Positions 33,908 through 43,229 of a DNA stretch of 64,000 bases are shown in pieces. The number at the start of each line of letters is the position of its first letter. Within the stretch, counting starts at the first letter, position 1. The notes under the pieces were generated by a model. The model was given only the letters and a program-made list of their open reading frames with translations, ran no database searches and had not been told where the DNA came from. Source of the stretch: JBNAGF01 sp049801055 (GTDB taxonomy: Bacteria; Pseudomonadota; Alphaproteobacteria; Rhodobacterales; Rhodobacteraceae); NCBI RefSeq assembly GCF_049801055.1, contig NZ_JBNAGF010000007.1, forward strand, positions 124,001-188,000. The letters run 5' to 3'. A program made the position numbers and the translations under genes.

Positions 33908-35815
33908 ATGTCGGAACACGAAAACAAACTGAACTTAACCCGTCGGGGCCTGTTGGGTGCCAGCGCAACCGGGGCAGTTCTGGCCGGGACCGGTCTCGGT
34001 GCCACGCTGATGACCGCAAAGGAGGCCAGTGCTGCTGCAAACGCCAGCCTCGCACCGGGTGAATTGGACGAGTATTACGGCTTCTGGTCGTCAGGCCAGA
34101 CCGGGGAACTGCGTATCCTTGGCGTGCCGTCCATGCGCGAACTGATGCGGGTGCCGGTGTTCAACCGCTGCTCGGCCACCGGCTGGGGTCAGACCAACGA
34201 GTCGCTGAAAGTGTTGACCGAGGGCCTGCTGCCGGAAACCAAGCAGTTCCTCGCAGCCAACGGCAAGGTCACTTATGACAACGGCGACTTGCACCACCCC
34301 CATATGTCGTTCACCGACGGCACCTATGATGGCCGTTACCTGTTCATGAACGACAAGGCCAACACGCGAGTGGCGCGCGTCCGCTGCGACGTGATGAAAT
34401 GCGACAAGATCATCGAAATCCCGAATGCGCATGACATTCACGGCCTGCGACCGCAGAAATATCCGCGTACCGGTTATGTCTTTGCCAATGGTGAGCACGA
34501 AGCGCCGCTGGTCAATGACGGTCAGATTCTTGACGATCCGTCGCAGTATGTGAACATCTTCACCGCAATCGATGGCGACACCATGGAAGTTGCATGGCAG
34601 GTGATCGTGTCGGGCAACCTCGACAACACCGATTGCGACTATCAGGGCAAATACGCCTTCTCGACCTCCTACAACTCGGAAATGGGTATGAACCTGGCCG
34701 AGATGACCGAAGCCGAGATGGACCATGTCGTGGTGTTCAACATCAAGGCAATCGAAGAAGCCATTGCCGCGGGCAATTACAAGGAGATGAAAGGGGCCAA
34801 GGTTGTCGACGGTCGCAAGGAAGCGGGCAGCAACTTTACACGTTACATCCCGATCCCGAACTCGCCCCATGGCGTGAACGCGGCACCTGACAAAAAGCAC
34901 ATCATGATCAACGGCAAGCTGTCGCCCACCGTCTCGGTGATCGACGTCGAAAAAGTCGATGCGCTGTTTGCCGATGGTGCCGACGAACGCTCCTGCATCG
35001 TGGCCGAGCCGCAGCTGGGCCTTGGCCCGCTCCATACTGCGTTCGATGGCAAAGGTAATGCCTACACCACGCTGTTCCTGGACAGCCAGGTTGTGAAGTG
35101 GGACATCGCCAAGGCGATCGAAGCCTTCGCCGGTGCTGATGTGGACCCGATCGTGGACAAGGTCGACGTGCATTATCAGCCGGGTCACAACTCGACCTCG
35201 ATGGGTGAAACCGCCGAAGCCGACGGCAAGTGGCTGATCTCGATGAACAAGTTCTCTAAAGACCGGTTCCTGAACGTGGGTCCGCTGAAGCCAGAGAACG
35301 AGCAGTTGATCGACATCTCGGGCGACAAGATGAAGGTGGTTCACGATGGCCCGACTTTTGCCGAACCGCATGACTCGATCATCGTCCACCGTTCCAAGGT
35401 GAACCCAGTCAATGTCTGGGACCGCAACGACCCGACTTGGGAAGATGCGCGTAAACAGGCCGAAGCCGATGGCGTGAACCTCGACGACGGTGCCGACGAG
35501 CCAATCCGGGACGGCAACAAGGTGCGGGTCTACATGACTTCGACAGCGCCGACCTTCTCGATGGAGAAGTTCACCGTCAAGCAGGGTGACGAGGTGACGA
35601 TCTACGTGACCAACCTCGACGATGTGGATGACGTGACCCACGGGCTTTGCATGGCCAACTATGGTGTCGCAATGGAGATCGGGCCGCAGGCAACCGCCTC
35701 GATTACATTCATTGCAGATCGTCCGGGCGTGCATTGGTTCTATTGCCAGTGGTTCTGCCACGCGCTGCACATGGAAATGCGCGGCCGGATGTTCGTCGAA
35801 CCCCGCGGAGCATAA
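33908..35815 (+). CDS. nosZ: NosZ, nitrous oxide reductase (clade I, Tat-dependent)
   Basis: 635 residues from the ATG at 33908 with AAAGGAGG upstream. A twin-arginine signal (TRRGLLGASATGAV, RR at 12-13) shows export in folded form, the clade I type. The catalytic CuZ propeller has its His pairs in DLHHPHMSFTDG (about 127-138), and the CuA site near the end reads CQWFCHALHMEM (Cys613, Cys617, His621, Met624). It reduces N2O to N2 in the periplasm, the last step of the pathway. The long open frame on the other strand of this gene is a codon-bias shadow. Confidence 0.98.
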   Translation: MSEHENKLNLTRRGLLGASATGAVLAGTGLGATLMTAKEASAAANASLAPGELDEYYGFWSSGQTGELRILGVPSMRELMRVPVFNRCSATGWGQTNESLKVLTEGLLPETKQFLAANGKVTYDNGDLHHPHMSFTDGTYDGRYLFMNDKANTRVARVRCDVMKCDKIIEIPNAHDIHGLRPQKYPRTGYVFANGEHEAPLVNDGQILDDPSQYVNIFTAIDGDTMEVAWQVIVSGNLDNTDCDYQGKYAFSTSYNSEMGMNLAEMTEAEMDHVVVFNIKAIEEAIAAGNYKEMKGAKVVDGRKEAGSNFTRYIPIPNSPHGVNAAPDKKHIMINGKLSPTVSVIDVEKVDALFADGADERSCIVAEPQLGLGPLHTAFDGKGNAYTTLFLDSQVVKWDIAKAIEAFAGADVDPIVDKVDVHYQPGHNSTSMGETAEADGKWLISMNKFSKDRFLNVGPLKPENEQLIDISGDKMKVVHDGPTFAEPHDSIIVHRSKVNPVNVWDRNDPTWEDARKQAEADGVNLDDGADEPIRDGNKVRVYMTSTAPTFSMEKFTVKQGDEVTIYVTNLDDVDDVTHGLCMANYGVAMEIGPQATASITFIADRPGVHWFYCQWFCHALHMEMRGRMFVEPRGA

Positions 35816-35819
35816 ACCG

Positions 35820-37088
35820 ATGCGTTGGCCCCTGATCCTATCGTTACTTGTCTGCATGCCTCTTGGTGTTCCTGCCTGGGCGGCGGATTGGAACGTGCCG
35901 AACCGGGCAGGGGCCATTGCCGAAACTCTGGCGCAGGCGGAGGAGGGTGACGTTCTCCGCCTGTCGCCCGGCACATACAATGAGCAGTTGGTTCTGGACC
36001 GGCCCGTCACAATTGACGGGCAGGGACAAGCCACTATCGACGGGCTGGGCTCGGGCAGCGTGATTACCGTGACCGGTCCGGGTGTGATCCTGCGAGGGCT
36101 GACAGTAATCGGTTCCGGCTCAGATCACGAAAATATCGACAGCGGCATCAAGCTGACCAAGTCGGCGGTTGCGCCAATCGTTGAAAACAATGTTCTGCTC
36201 GGAAACCTCTATGGCGTCGATGTCCACGGTGCAAAGGACAGCCTTGTAAAAGGCAACCGGATCGAAGGCCGACAAGATCGCCACATGAACGCGCGTGGCA
36301 ATGGAATATATATATGGAACGCGCCGGGTGCAGTGGTCGAGGAGAATGACGTCCGATATGGCCGCGATGGCATCTTCGTGAACTCTTCGAAGAAGAACAT
36401 TTTTAGAAACAACCTATTCCGCGACCTGCGCTTCGCTGTGCACTACATGTATGCCGATCATTCCGAGGTTTCTGGAAATGTCTCGATCGGCAACGATCTA
36501 GGCTATGCGGTCATGTTCACTTCGCGGGTCAAGGTGATTGGCAATGTCTCTGTCAACGACCGAGAACACGGCGTGATGCTGAACTACGCAAATCGCAGCG
36601 AGATTTCGGGGAATGTCGTGATTGGTGCAAAAGAGAAATGCACCTTCCTCTACAATGCGAACAAGAACTCGTTCACCGACAACTGGTTTCAGGGCTGCGG
36701 TATCGGTATCCACTTTACAGCCGGGTCCGAGGGCAACCAGATTGTTGGCAACTCGTTCGTTGGAAATCGTACACAAGTCAAATTCGTTTCGACCAAGTGG
36801 CATGAGTGGTCAGTGGATGGCCGTGGCAATCACTGGTCGGACTTTGCCGCTTTTGACGTGGACGGCAACGGAATCGCCGATGCGCCCTATCGTCCGAATG
36901 ACAGCATGGATCACGTGCTCTGGACGCAACCTGCGGCCAAGCTACTGCTCGGTTCCCCCGCCGTGCAGTTGGTGCGCTGGTCTCAATCCGCCTTTCCAGC
37001 CCTGTTGCCGGGCGGCGTGATCGACAGCAACCCACTTATGACCCCCAATTCACCCCCAGCTATACAAAAGGTGCCTCATGACCGATAA
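35820..37088 (+). CDS. nosD: NosD, periplasmic maturation factor for NosZ
   Basis: 422 residues from the ATG at 35820, with a signal peptide (MRWPLILSLLVCMPLGVPAW). The rest is a right-handed parallel beta-helix of the CASH/NosD type, rich in short N/G turns (IVENNVLLGNLYGVDVHG, VSGNVSIGNDLG, ISGNVVIGA). NosD with the ABC transporter NosFY delivers copper or sulfur for the CuZ centre. The C-terminus overlaps the nosF start by 11 bases. Confidence 0.94.
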   Translation: MRWPLILSLLVCMPLGVPAWAADWNVPNRAGAIAETLAQAEEGDVLRLSPGTYNEQLVLDRPVTIDGQGQATIDGLGSGSVITVTGPGVILRGLTVIGSGSDHENIDSGIKLTKSAVAPIVENNVLLGNLYGVDVHGAKDSLVKGNRIEGRQDRHMNARGNGIYIWNAPGAVVEENDVRYGRDGIFVNSSKKNIFRNNLFRDLRFAVHYMYADHSEVSGNVSIGNDLGYAVMFTSRVKVIGNVSVNDREHGVMLNYANRSEISGNVVIGAKEKCTFLYNANKNSFTDNWFQGCGIGIHFTAGSEGNQIVGNSFVGNRTQVKFVSTKWHEWSVDGRGNHWSDFAAFDVDGNGIADAPYRPNDSMDHVLWTQPAAKLLLGSPAVQLVRWSQSAFPALLPGGVIDSNPLMTPNSPPAIQKVPHDR

Positions 37089-37971
37089 GGCCCTGACAAT
37101 CAGAAATGTTTGCAAGGATCGCGGAAAATCACGCGTCCTGAGCGATATCGACCTGTCTCTTGTACCGGGCGAGCGCGTTGCGCTGCTTGGGCACAATGGA
37201 GCGGGCAAATCCACCCTTATCAAATCCATTCTCGGACTGACTTCGGTCGGAAGCGGATCCATCCAAATTGGAAAATCCAAACCCGGTAGCGCAGCGGCGC
37301 GACGGGACACCGCCTATCTGCCCGAAGCCGTGTCATTCCACCCGGCCCTGACAGGGCGCGAACAACTGACGCTGTTTGCCCGGCTTTCGGGTCAAAAGGC
37401 TGACATTGCCGGCCTGCTGGAGCGCGTCGGTCTGAGCGCGGCGCTGGATCGACGGATCGGCACCTACTCCAAGGGCATGCGTCAGCGACTGGGTCTTGCC
37501 CAGGTGTTGCTAGGGCGACCGAAACTGGCGTTGCTCGACGAGCCCACAAGCGGCTTGGACCCTATTTCGCGTCAGGATCTTTACGCAATCATTGACGAGC
37601 TGGCAGGGCAGGGGACGGCGGTTCTGATCGCCTCGCACGCGTTGACCGAGGTGGAGGCGCGCACAGACCGGATCGCAATTTTGCGAAACGGGGTGAAGGT
37701 CGCCGATGATACGCTTGCCAACCTTTCGGAACTGGCCGGTCTACCGATCCGATTGAGAGTTCGCGCAGCCGAAAACGCGGATGCACTGGCCGCAGAAATC
37801 GGCGGCACGCGCGTCAATGGTGCCTCGGTTGAGTTGCTTTGCTCCCCGGCAGACAAGATGGAAGCCCTGCGTCGCATTGCCGGGCTGGGCGAGGCCGTTG
37901 CGGATGTCGAGATGACGCCGCCGCGCCTCGAAGATCTCTACAGACATTACGCACGGGAGGGCCTGCAATGA
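37078..37971 (+). CDS. nosF: NosF, ABC transporter ATPase for NosZ maturation
   Basis: 297 residues. Walker A GHNGAGKSTLIKSILG (about 41-48), ABC signature YSKGMRQRLGLAQ and Walker B LALLDEPTSGLDP, followed by a switch His in LIASHALTEVEA. It powers the NosFY complex that acts with NosD and NosL on the CuZ site. It overlaps nosD at its start and nosY at its stop (ATGA). Confidence 0.95.
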   Translation: MTDKALTIRNVCKDRGKSRVLSDIDLSLVPGERVALLGHNGAGKSTLIKSILGLTSVGSGSIQIGKSKPGSAAARRDTAYLPEAVSFHPALTGREQLTLFARLSGQKADIAGLLERVGLSAALDRRIGTYSKGMRQRLGLAQVLLGRPKLALLDEPTSGLDPISRQDLYAIIDELAGQGTAVLIASHALTEVEARTDRIAILRNGVKVADDTLANLSELAGLPIRLRVRAAENADALAAEIGGTRVNGASVELLCSPADKMEALRRIAGLGEAVADVEMTPPRLEDLYRHYAREGLQ

Positions 37972-38789
37972 CACGCTTCCTCGCAATCGCAAGCGCCGAG
38001 ATGCTGATCCTGCGTCGCAACCGCTGGCTCTTTGTCGCGACCCTGATCATGGTGTTGTTTGCATTGGCCCTGACCTTTGCCGGCAGTGCACCAACCGGCA
38101 CGCTAGGGGTCGACATGCTGACCGTTTCAGTCGCGTCCATGACAACCCTTTCGGTTTACCTCGCCCCGCTGCTGGCCCTGATGATTTCGTTCGATGCAAT
38201 TGCAGGTGACGCGGATCGCGGGTCTCTGGCCTTGCTATTGTCGTATCCGGCCGGTCGCGGTGAGATCCTGCTGGGAAAGTTTACCGCACATCTGGCGGCT
38301 CTGGCCTTTGCGATGATCGTCGGTTTCGGAACCGCAGGCGCCGTCGCCGCATGGTTTGGTGGTGCTGGTACCGATAGCCTTTTGGCCTTGTTGCGGTTGA
38401 TACTCACGTCGATTCTGCTGGGCGCGGTCTTTCTCGCGCTGGGTTACCTGCTGTCTGCCCTCGGTGGGGGAGCCACGGCGGCGGCAGGTCTGTCGGCCGG
38501 GCTCTGGCTCATCTTCGTTGTCCTCTATGATCTCGGTCTGCTGGGGGCCGTAGTCATGGATGGCGACGGCACATTCACCCGCACGGTGTTTCCCTGGGTG
38601 ATGGTGGCCAACCCGGCCGACGCATTCCGCTTGTGGAACATTTCCGCGACAGAAGGTGTTGCCATGGCATCTGGTATGAGCGGTGCTGCGCAGGCGTTGC
38701 CCGCTTGGGCGGCCCCGGCCTCGCTCTTGATCTGGCCGGTTGTTGGCTTTGGCCTTGCCCGTGCCGCATTTCGGAGGGTGGAACCATGA
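37968..38789 (+). CDS. nosY: NosY, ABC permease for NosZ maturation
   Basis: 273 residues from the ATG at 37968, overlapping the nosF stop. Six hydrophobic helices (such as WLFVATLIMVLFALALTFAG and the LLALVLLLSYPAG-type loop with GEILLGKF, which marks the ABC-2 permease coupling region). It forms the inner-membrane part of NosDFY. The stop overlaps the nosL ATG. Confidence 0.92.
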   Translation: MTRFLAIASAEMLILRRNRWLFVATLIMVLFALALTFAGSAPTGTLGVDMLTVSVASMTTLSVYLAPLLALMISFDAIAGDADRGSLALLLSYPAGRGEILLGKFTAHLAALAFAMIVGFGTAGAVAAWFGGAGTDSLLALLRLILTSILLGAVFLALGYLLSALGGGATAAAGLSAGLWLIFVVLYDLGLLGAVVMDGDGTFTRTVFPWVMVANPADAFRLWNISATEGVAMASGMSGAAQALPAWAAPASLLIWPVVGFGLARAAFRRVEP

Positions 38790-39310
38790 GGCACCTGTTG
38801 ATCCTGACACTTGTTGCGCCCTTGGTGCTGTCGGCCTGCAAGGAAGACGTGGCTGACGTGCCGCCGCCGGCCGAATTGTCCGAGGAGACTTTGAGTTTCT
38901 TCTGCCAGATGAACGTTGCAGAACACGGTGGCCCCAAGGGGCAAATACACCTGGCGGGTTACCCGCAACCTCTCTTTTTTGCGCAGGTGAGGGACATGGT
39001 GGCGTATCTCAAGAGCCCAGAGCGTGATGCCGAGATTACAGCCGTCTATGTTAGCGACATGGCACAGGCAAATAGCTGGAAAAACCCCGGTACAGGCAAC
39101 TGGATAACCGCCGAAGCCGCAACCTTCGTGATCGGGGCCGGTGTCGCAGGGGGAATGGGTGCCCCCGAAATCGTCCCCTTTGCTACCGAACAAGGGGCCG
39201 CAGAATTCATTTCTCGTTACGGCGGAGAGCCTGTGCCGCTCTCCGCGATCCCTGACGAGGCTGCCCTTGCACCTGTCGATCTGACGCAAGTTTTGGAGAC
39301 ACCGGCATGA
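38786..39310 (+). CDS. nosL: NosL, copper chaperone lipoprotein
   Basis: 174 residues from the ATG at 38786. A lipoprotein signal with the lipobox LVLSAC makes Cys18 the lipidated residue. Mature NosL has a Cu(I) site with FFCQMNVAEHGGPKGQ (C-x-M ligand pair, about residues 41-43). It carries copper to apo-NosZ. It is coupled to nosY and nosX through 4-base overlaps. Confidence 0.92.
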   Translation: MRHLLILTLVAPLVLSACKEDVADVPPPAELSEETLSFFCQMNVAEHGGPKGQIHLAGYPQPLFFAQVRDMVAYLKSPERDAEITAVYVSDMAQANSWKNPGTGNWITAEAATFVIGAGVAGGMGAPEIVPFATEQGAAEFISRYGGEPVPLSAIPDEAALAPVDLTQVLETPA

Positions 39311-40203
39311 CGAGGTTGAATCGGCGCCGCTTCTTGACCCTTGCCGCTTCGGCCGCGGCGCTGCCGGGTTACGCCGGAACTGGACAAACAGCCTATTGGC
39401 GCGGAACCGCTTTGGGCGCATCGGCAACGATGCAGCTTGAAGGGCTGACGCAGGAAGCTGCCAATCCGGTCTTTGCCGCGGTCGAGGCCGAATTGTTGCG
39501 TTTGGAGAATGTCTTCAGCCTTTATCGTCCGGGCTCGCAGATCAGCCAGCTCAATCTTAATGGAGAGATAACGACGCCCTCTCCGGAACTGCTCGAAGTG
39601 CTGAGCCTGTCTGCCTCGTTGCATCGAGCGTCCGGTGGGGTTTTCGATCCGACGGTCCAGCCGCTTTGGCTTGCCAGCGCGGAGGGAAAAGGGATGCGCC
39701 GAGCGCGTGCTGCTGTGGGATGGAGCAAGCTGCGGGTAGACCCGAAGCGCATTGCCTTCTCTGAACCGGGCATGGGGCTGACGCTAAACGGAATTGCCCA
39801 GGGTGCCATTACGGACAAGATCGCAGCGCTACTGCGCACTTACGGATTGCGCGATGTATTGCTGGATACGGGGGAGGTTGCGGCCTTCGGCCGTAAATCG
39901 GACGGATCATTCTGGAATGCCGGGATAAGTGACCCGGATGGAAAGGTGCGCCATCGAATAATTTTGCAAGACCGTGCCCTCGCAACGTCGGCACCGGTAT
40001 TCGCGATGCCCGGAAATGAGCAGGTTTCAAGGCACATCTTGCGTCCCAACGGAGAGCAGGCGCTGCGCAAACTGGTCTCGGTTTCGGCGCCGACCGCGGC
40101 CCTGGCCGACGGGCTTTCGACCGCGGCTTGCCTACTGTCCGACCAAGGCTTGACGAGCTTGATGGCAGAGTTTCCCGCGGCCAATCTCGAACGGGTTGTG
40201 TAA
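39307..40203 (+). CDS. nosX: NosX, ApbE-family FAD:protein FMN transferase
   Basis: 298 residues with an N-terminal Tat-like signal (LNRRRFLTLAASAAALP). The ApbE fold is shown by FSLYRPGSQISQLN, SGGVFDPTVQPLW, GLTLNGIAQGAITDKIA and LLDTGEVAAFG. It attaches FMN covalently to the Thr in the periplasmic domain of NosR, which is why it is part of alphaproteobacterial nos operons. It is the last gene of nosRZDFYLX. Confidence 0.94.
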   Translation: MTRLNRRRFLTLAASAAALPGYAGTGQTAYWRGTALGASATMQLEGLTQEAANPVFAAVEAELLRLENVFSLYRPGSQISQLNLNGEITTPSPELLEVLSLSASLHRASGGVFDPTVQPLWLASAEGKGMRRARAAVGWSKLRVDPKRIAFSEPGMGLTLNGIAQGAITDKIAALLRTYGLRDVLLDTGEVAAFGRKSDGSFWNAGISDPDGKVRHRIILQDRALATSAPVFAMPGNEQVSRHILRPNGEQALRKLVSVSAPTAALADGLSTAACLLSDQGLTSLMAEFPAANLERVV

Positions 40204-40459
40204 GGCCGGAAATTTCGCTGATTGAAACTTTTTCAGGCTGGCGGGAACTGAGAATGCGCAATGCAGTTCAGTCACGGGCAAACTAGGGTAGGGGCCGCTT
40301 GGAGCATACTCAATTTTCGGTTTGCCAGCAGTGAGAACTTGGAATAGAAGGCACCCCAGCGTCGTTCCGGCCTTGTCTGTAGCTCAAGTTCACCAATCTT
40401 GAAATCGACAATTGACACCGGTGCATTGCTCAGCCAGAAGGCCAAAAGCCTTGCGGCTT
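40204..40459. other. Spacer between nosX and tRNA-Thr, no gene seen
   Basis: About 256 bases without a supported reading frame or a strong hairpin. It should contain the promoter of the tRNA gene, but I see no clear -35/-10 pair. Confidence 0.5.
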
Positions 40460-40535
40460 GCCCCTATAGCTCAGCTGGTAGAGCAACTGATTTGTAATCA
40501 GTAGGTCCGCGGTTCGAGTCCGTGTGGGGGCACCA
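40460..40535 (+). tRNA. tRNA-Thr (anticodon TGT)
   Basis: 76 bases with CCA encoded. The acceptor arm pairs GCCCCTA with TGGGGGC, the D arm has AGCTCAGCTGGTAGAGC, the anticodon stem ACTGA/TCAGT encloses TTTGTAA with TGT as anticodon, and the T arm contains GGTTCGAGTCC. It reads ACA codons. An integrase gene fragment begins 90 bases downstream, so the 3' end of this tRNA gene probably served as an attachment site. Confidence 0.97.
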
Positions 40536-40589
40536 CTTCACCTTAGCAAGCACCTGAAAGCTAAGGAGATAAGGCCTCCCGCGTCATTC

Positions 40590-40612
40590 CTGTAACACAT
40601 TGTGTAACACAG
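40590..40612 (+). repeat. TGTAACACA direct repeats before the integrase fragment
   Basis: Two copies of TGTAACACA, separated by four bases (TTGT), lie between the tRNA gene and the integrase fragment. They could be integrase arm-type sites or part of its leader, but there is no further copy to compare. Confidence 0.4.
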
Positions 40613-40625
40613 GGCGGACACATAT

Positions 40626-40850
40626 ATGGCTCTAATGACCAAACTAAAGCACGTAGATCGACTCAAGGACGGGTCTCTCAGATATCGCCGTAGGATTCCC
40701 CTAGCAGTTCAGGAGGCCGTGGGAAGGAAGGTCTTTCAACAGCGCTTTAGGGCCAAGGGAGGTTCCGCCCTGATCAAGGAATATGCCAAGGTGGAGAGCC
40801 TTGAGCCTCGTTTGTTCCGATCACCCGGCACGCTTTCATTATCAAACTGA
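40626..40850 (+). pseudogene. Tyrosine integrase, N-terminal fragment
   Basis: 74 residues starting MALMTKLKHVDRLKDGSLRY, then RRRIPLAVQEAVGRKVFQQR. This is the N-terminal arm-binding segment typical of integrases next to tRNA genes in Rhodobacterales. The match ends near residue 60, and the core-binding and catalytic domains (Arg-His-Arg-Tyr) are missing. It is the stump of an integrated element whose remainder was removed or displaced by later insertions. Confidence 0.7.
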
Positions 40851-41129
40851 ATGCCTCGCGCCGGTTCTCAACACCGCCGGCAAGCTGGTTGGCATTCGTT
40901 TCACACAGTCTAGGAAGGTTTTGGACTACCGCGAACCGGCGGCATCCGAAAGATCACTCTGGCAGCCTTCCAACCAGAACCTGAGCCGCAGCGTGAGAGG
41001 CGCAGCAGAGGAAAAACTCGTTCGCGTATTGACGATGCCGGATGCAGATTATCCGGGCGAGTCCGTATCACGGGCGGCGGCCAACTACCTTGCACGCGCC
41101 GTCGTGAGCGAAGCCTTGGAAAACGCTGT
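40851..41129. other. Unassigned DNA between integrase stump and transposase
   Basis: About 280 bases with no recognisable gene. A minus-strand frame near 41000 reads NEFFLCCASHAAAQVL, loosely like the C-terminal end of the transposase family found next to it, so this may be decayed transposase DNA after a rearrangement. I could not prove this. Confidence 0.35.
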
Positions 41130-42304
41130 TTGCGCGCAAATTCCCGGACCTCCTCGAATCGCTCGCGGGTGACGGAACGTGCATCGACCTTCGGACAGCA
41201 CTTCTCCTTCGCAGGGCAGATACTGCAAACCATCTTGCTGGCGCGGTATTTGCGCCGCCCCGTCCGGGGCCGCTTGTTGCGTGGGTCCTTGTGGTATTGC
41301 CGGGTGCGCTTCAGTTCTTTCCCTTCGGGAAAAAGATACCTGTCATTGTCGGGATCCCAGGTGAAATCAGAGCGCGACCACGTTCCATCCTGACGTTTCG
41401 ATTTGTTGAAGACAGGGATGAACGGCAGGATTTGTCGATCCAGCACGAGCCAGACGAGGTTCTCTGCGGAGCCGTAGGCGGTATCGGCAGTAACCCAGTC
41501 CGGCTTCAGCCCGAACCGTTCCTTGGTCCAATTAATCATCCTACGCAGCGCGCCCACTTCGGCTGTGTTAACTGATCGACTGGCCTCCACGTCGACAATG
41601 ATCCCGTGATCGGTATCGATCAGGTAGTTGTCCGAATAGGCAAAGAACGCTGGACCTTTCCGGGCTGCCGTCCATAGGCCTGCAGGATCGACATGGGCCG
41701 TGAACTTCGGCTTCACCTCGCTGGCGGCCCCAAACGCTTCATCGTCGAGCACATCTAGATACTCGCGCACTGCGCGGGGAGCATCTGCAGGATCAATCTC
41801 ACGAGCCGCCCAGTCCTCAGGATTACTCGAGTTCTGCTTTTGAACATCGGCACTGATCAGGCTGGCATCGACGGCGAAGCCATGACCACCAACCAACCGT
41901 TCCGCCAAGCAACGCGCGACAGTTGTCTCAAACACATGGCGCAACAAGTTGCTCTCGCGGAAGCGACCGTGGCGGTTCTTTGAAAAGGTCGAATGGTCCG
42001 GGATGCGATCCGTCAGGTCGAGGCGGCAAAACCAGCGGTACGCCAGGTTGAGGTGCACCTCTTCACAGAGCCGTCGTTCTGACCGGATGCCGAAGCAGTA
42101 CCCAACCAACAGCATCCGGATCAGCAGTTCAGGATCGACTGATGGGCGACCCGTGTGGCTGTAGAAATCCGCAAGGTGTGCCCGGATGGTGCTCAGGTCG
42201 ACGAACCGATCAATCGACCGCAGCAGGTGATCATGCGGAACATGCTCCTCCAGCGAGAACTGGTAGAACAAGGCCGATTGCACCTCTTGCCTCCGTCCCA
42301 TCAT
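41130..42304 (-). pseudogene. Transposase of copy A, C-terminus lost
   Basis: Clean family sequence runs from MMGRRQEVQSALFYQFSLEE through the N-terminal DUF772-type domain (RPSVDPELLIRMLLVGYCFG, LNLAYRWFCRLDLTDRIPDH) and the DDE core with VDASLISADV and DWVTADTAYGS, down to VREFARKQRF. After that the frame continues to 40910 with unrelated residues. The catalytic C-terminal Glu region is therefore missing and the element should not move by itself. The frame as read is 464 residues long, but only about 390 are genuine. Confidence 0.8.
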
Positions 42305-42375
42305 CGCAAACCCTCCCGCCCGTCAAGAGAATTGAATCAGTCGCTGGCGACCCGATCAAGGGAGAGTTTTTCAAC
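41130..42375 (-). mobile_element. Insertion sequence copy A (IS1182/IS5-like), 3' truncated
   Basis: The right end shows the terminal repeat GGGAGAGTTTTTCAAC (42360-42375), which on the minus strand begins GTTGAAAAACTC, as does copy B at 45340. The left end cannot be found: recognisable transposase sequence stops near 41130. Only the transposase gene is carried. Confidence 0.7.
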
Positions 42376-42467
42376 GGAAACCGGACATTGCCGTCGTTCG
42401 AAAGCCATATCCCCGAGTGCAGTGAGGCAGTACTAGAAACTTCAGGTTTTCTGGACTCCTGACGCTT

Positions 42468-42492
42468 TGTCATATTTACTGACATAATGTCA
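42468..42492. promoter_or_regulatory. Overlapping inverted repeats at the TetR gene start
   Basis: TGTCA-N7-TGACA (42468-42484) overlaps TGACA-TAA-TGTCA (42480-42492). The second covers the ATG of the TetR gene itself. This looks like an autoregulatory operator that would block both transcription and start-site use. Confidence 0.5.
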
Positions 42493-43164
42493 AAAAGTGC
42501 CAAGCCCGTTTCTACAACACATCCATCTTCGCGTCACATGCTGCCAAGCAAGGCCGCGTTGACCCGCTCGGCTATCCTTGACGCTGGAAGCGCGTTTTTA
42601 GAGACCCGACCGTTTAGAGATTTGACGGTTGGCACTCTAATGGCAGCCACAGAATACAGCCGTCCGACGTTCTACCTCTATTTCAATGATCTGCATGGAT
42701 TGTTGGAAACGCTCTTGGACGAAGTTAAGGGCGGCATCGTCGAAGGGGCTCAAACGTGGCTGTCAAACGAAAGTGACGGGGTATCAGATTTGCAAAAGAG
42801 CCTGAGTTCACTTGTCGATGTTGGCTATGAGCATGGGACTATTCTCAAAGCGGTCTCGGATGCCGCGCCGAGCGACGAAAGACTTGAACACGTTTGGGAG
42901 ACCTTCCTGAAGTCATTTGACGAGGTGGTTACAGCACGCATCAAGCAGGACCAAGCCATTGGTGTCACTCCGGAGTTTGATGCTCTTCCAGTTGCACGTG
43001 CCTTGAACCGAATGGATGCCGGCATTTTGATCAATGCGTTTGGTGCGCATCCAAAGGCTGAGAAAGAGGAAGTTCGATCCGCCATCACACGTATTTGGCT
43101 GGCTGCGCTTTACCCGTTCGACGCGCAATTCGTTATTGGAAACAAAAGCGATGGGAGCGCTTAA
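42487..43164 (+). CDS. TetR/AcrR family regulator
   Basis: 225 residues. The N-terminal helix-turn-helix is ALTRSAILDAGSAFLETRPF followed by LTVGTLMAATEYSRPTFYLY and FNDLHGLLETLLDE, the classic TetR pattern. The ligand-binding C-terminal part is not assigned. The likely start is the ATG at 42487, but an ATG at 42538 would also leave the DNA-binding domain whole. It lies just upstream of the DUF1254-OmpA gene, in the same direction, with a 65-base gap, so it probably controls that gene. Base composition is lower in GC than the denitrification block, which fits acquisition by transfer. Confidence 0.87.
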   Translation: MSKSAKPVSTTHPSSRHMLPSKAALTRSAILDAGSAFLETRPFRDLTVGTLMAATEYSRPTFYLYFNDLHGLLETLLDEVKGGIVEGAQTWLSNESDGVSDLQKSLSSLVDVGYEHGTILKAVSDAAPSDERLEHVWETFLKSFDEVVTARIKQDQAIGVTPEFDALPVARALNRMDAGILINAFGAHPKAEKEEVRSAITRIWLAALYPFDAQFVIGNKSDGSA

Positions 43165-43229
43165 ATTCTTCAGCAGTCAGTCTTTGAACAACAGTTAATT
43201 TTTGTCCAAATCAAGGGAGAGAAAGATCT

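Noticed and set aside
34091..36034. 647-codon open frame opposite nosZ
   Set aside because: nosZ is unmistakable on the plus strand, with CuA and Tat motifs. The opposite frame is a codon-bias shadow.
41005..41020. Possible left terminal repeat of IS copy A (GAGGAAAAACTC)
   Set aside because: It differs from the repeat at two of twelve bases and falls in a stretch that may be decayed transposase sequence, so the resemblance is not convincing.
40783..41172. 129-codon plus-strand frame between the integrase stump and the transposase
   Set aside because: It overlaps both neighbours and has no recognisable product. It lies in rearranged mobile DNA.
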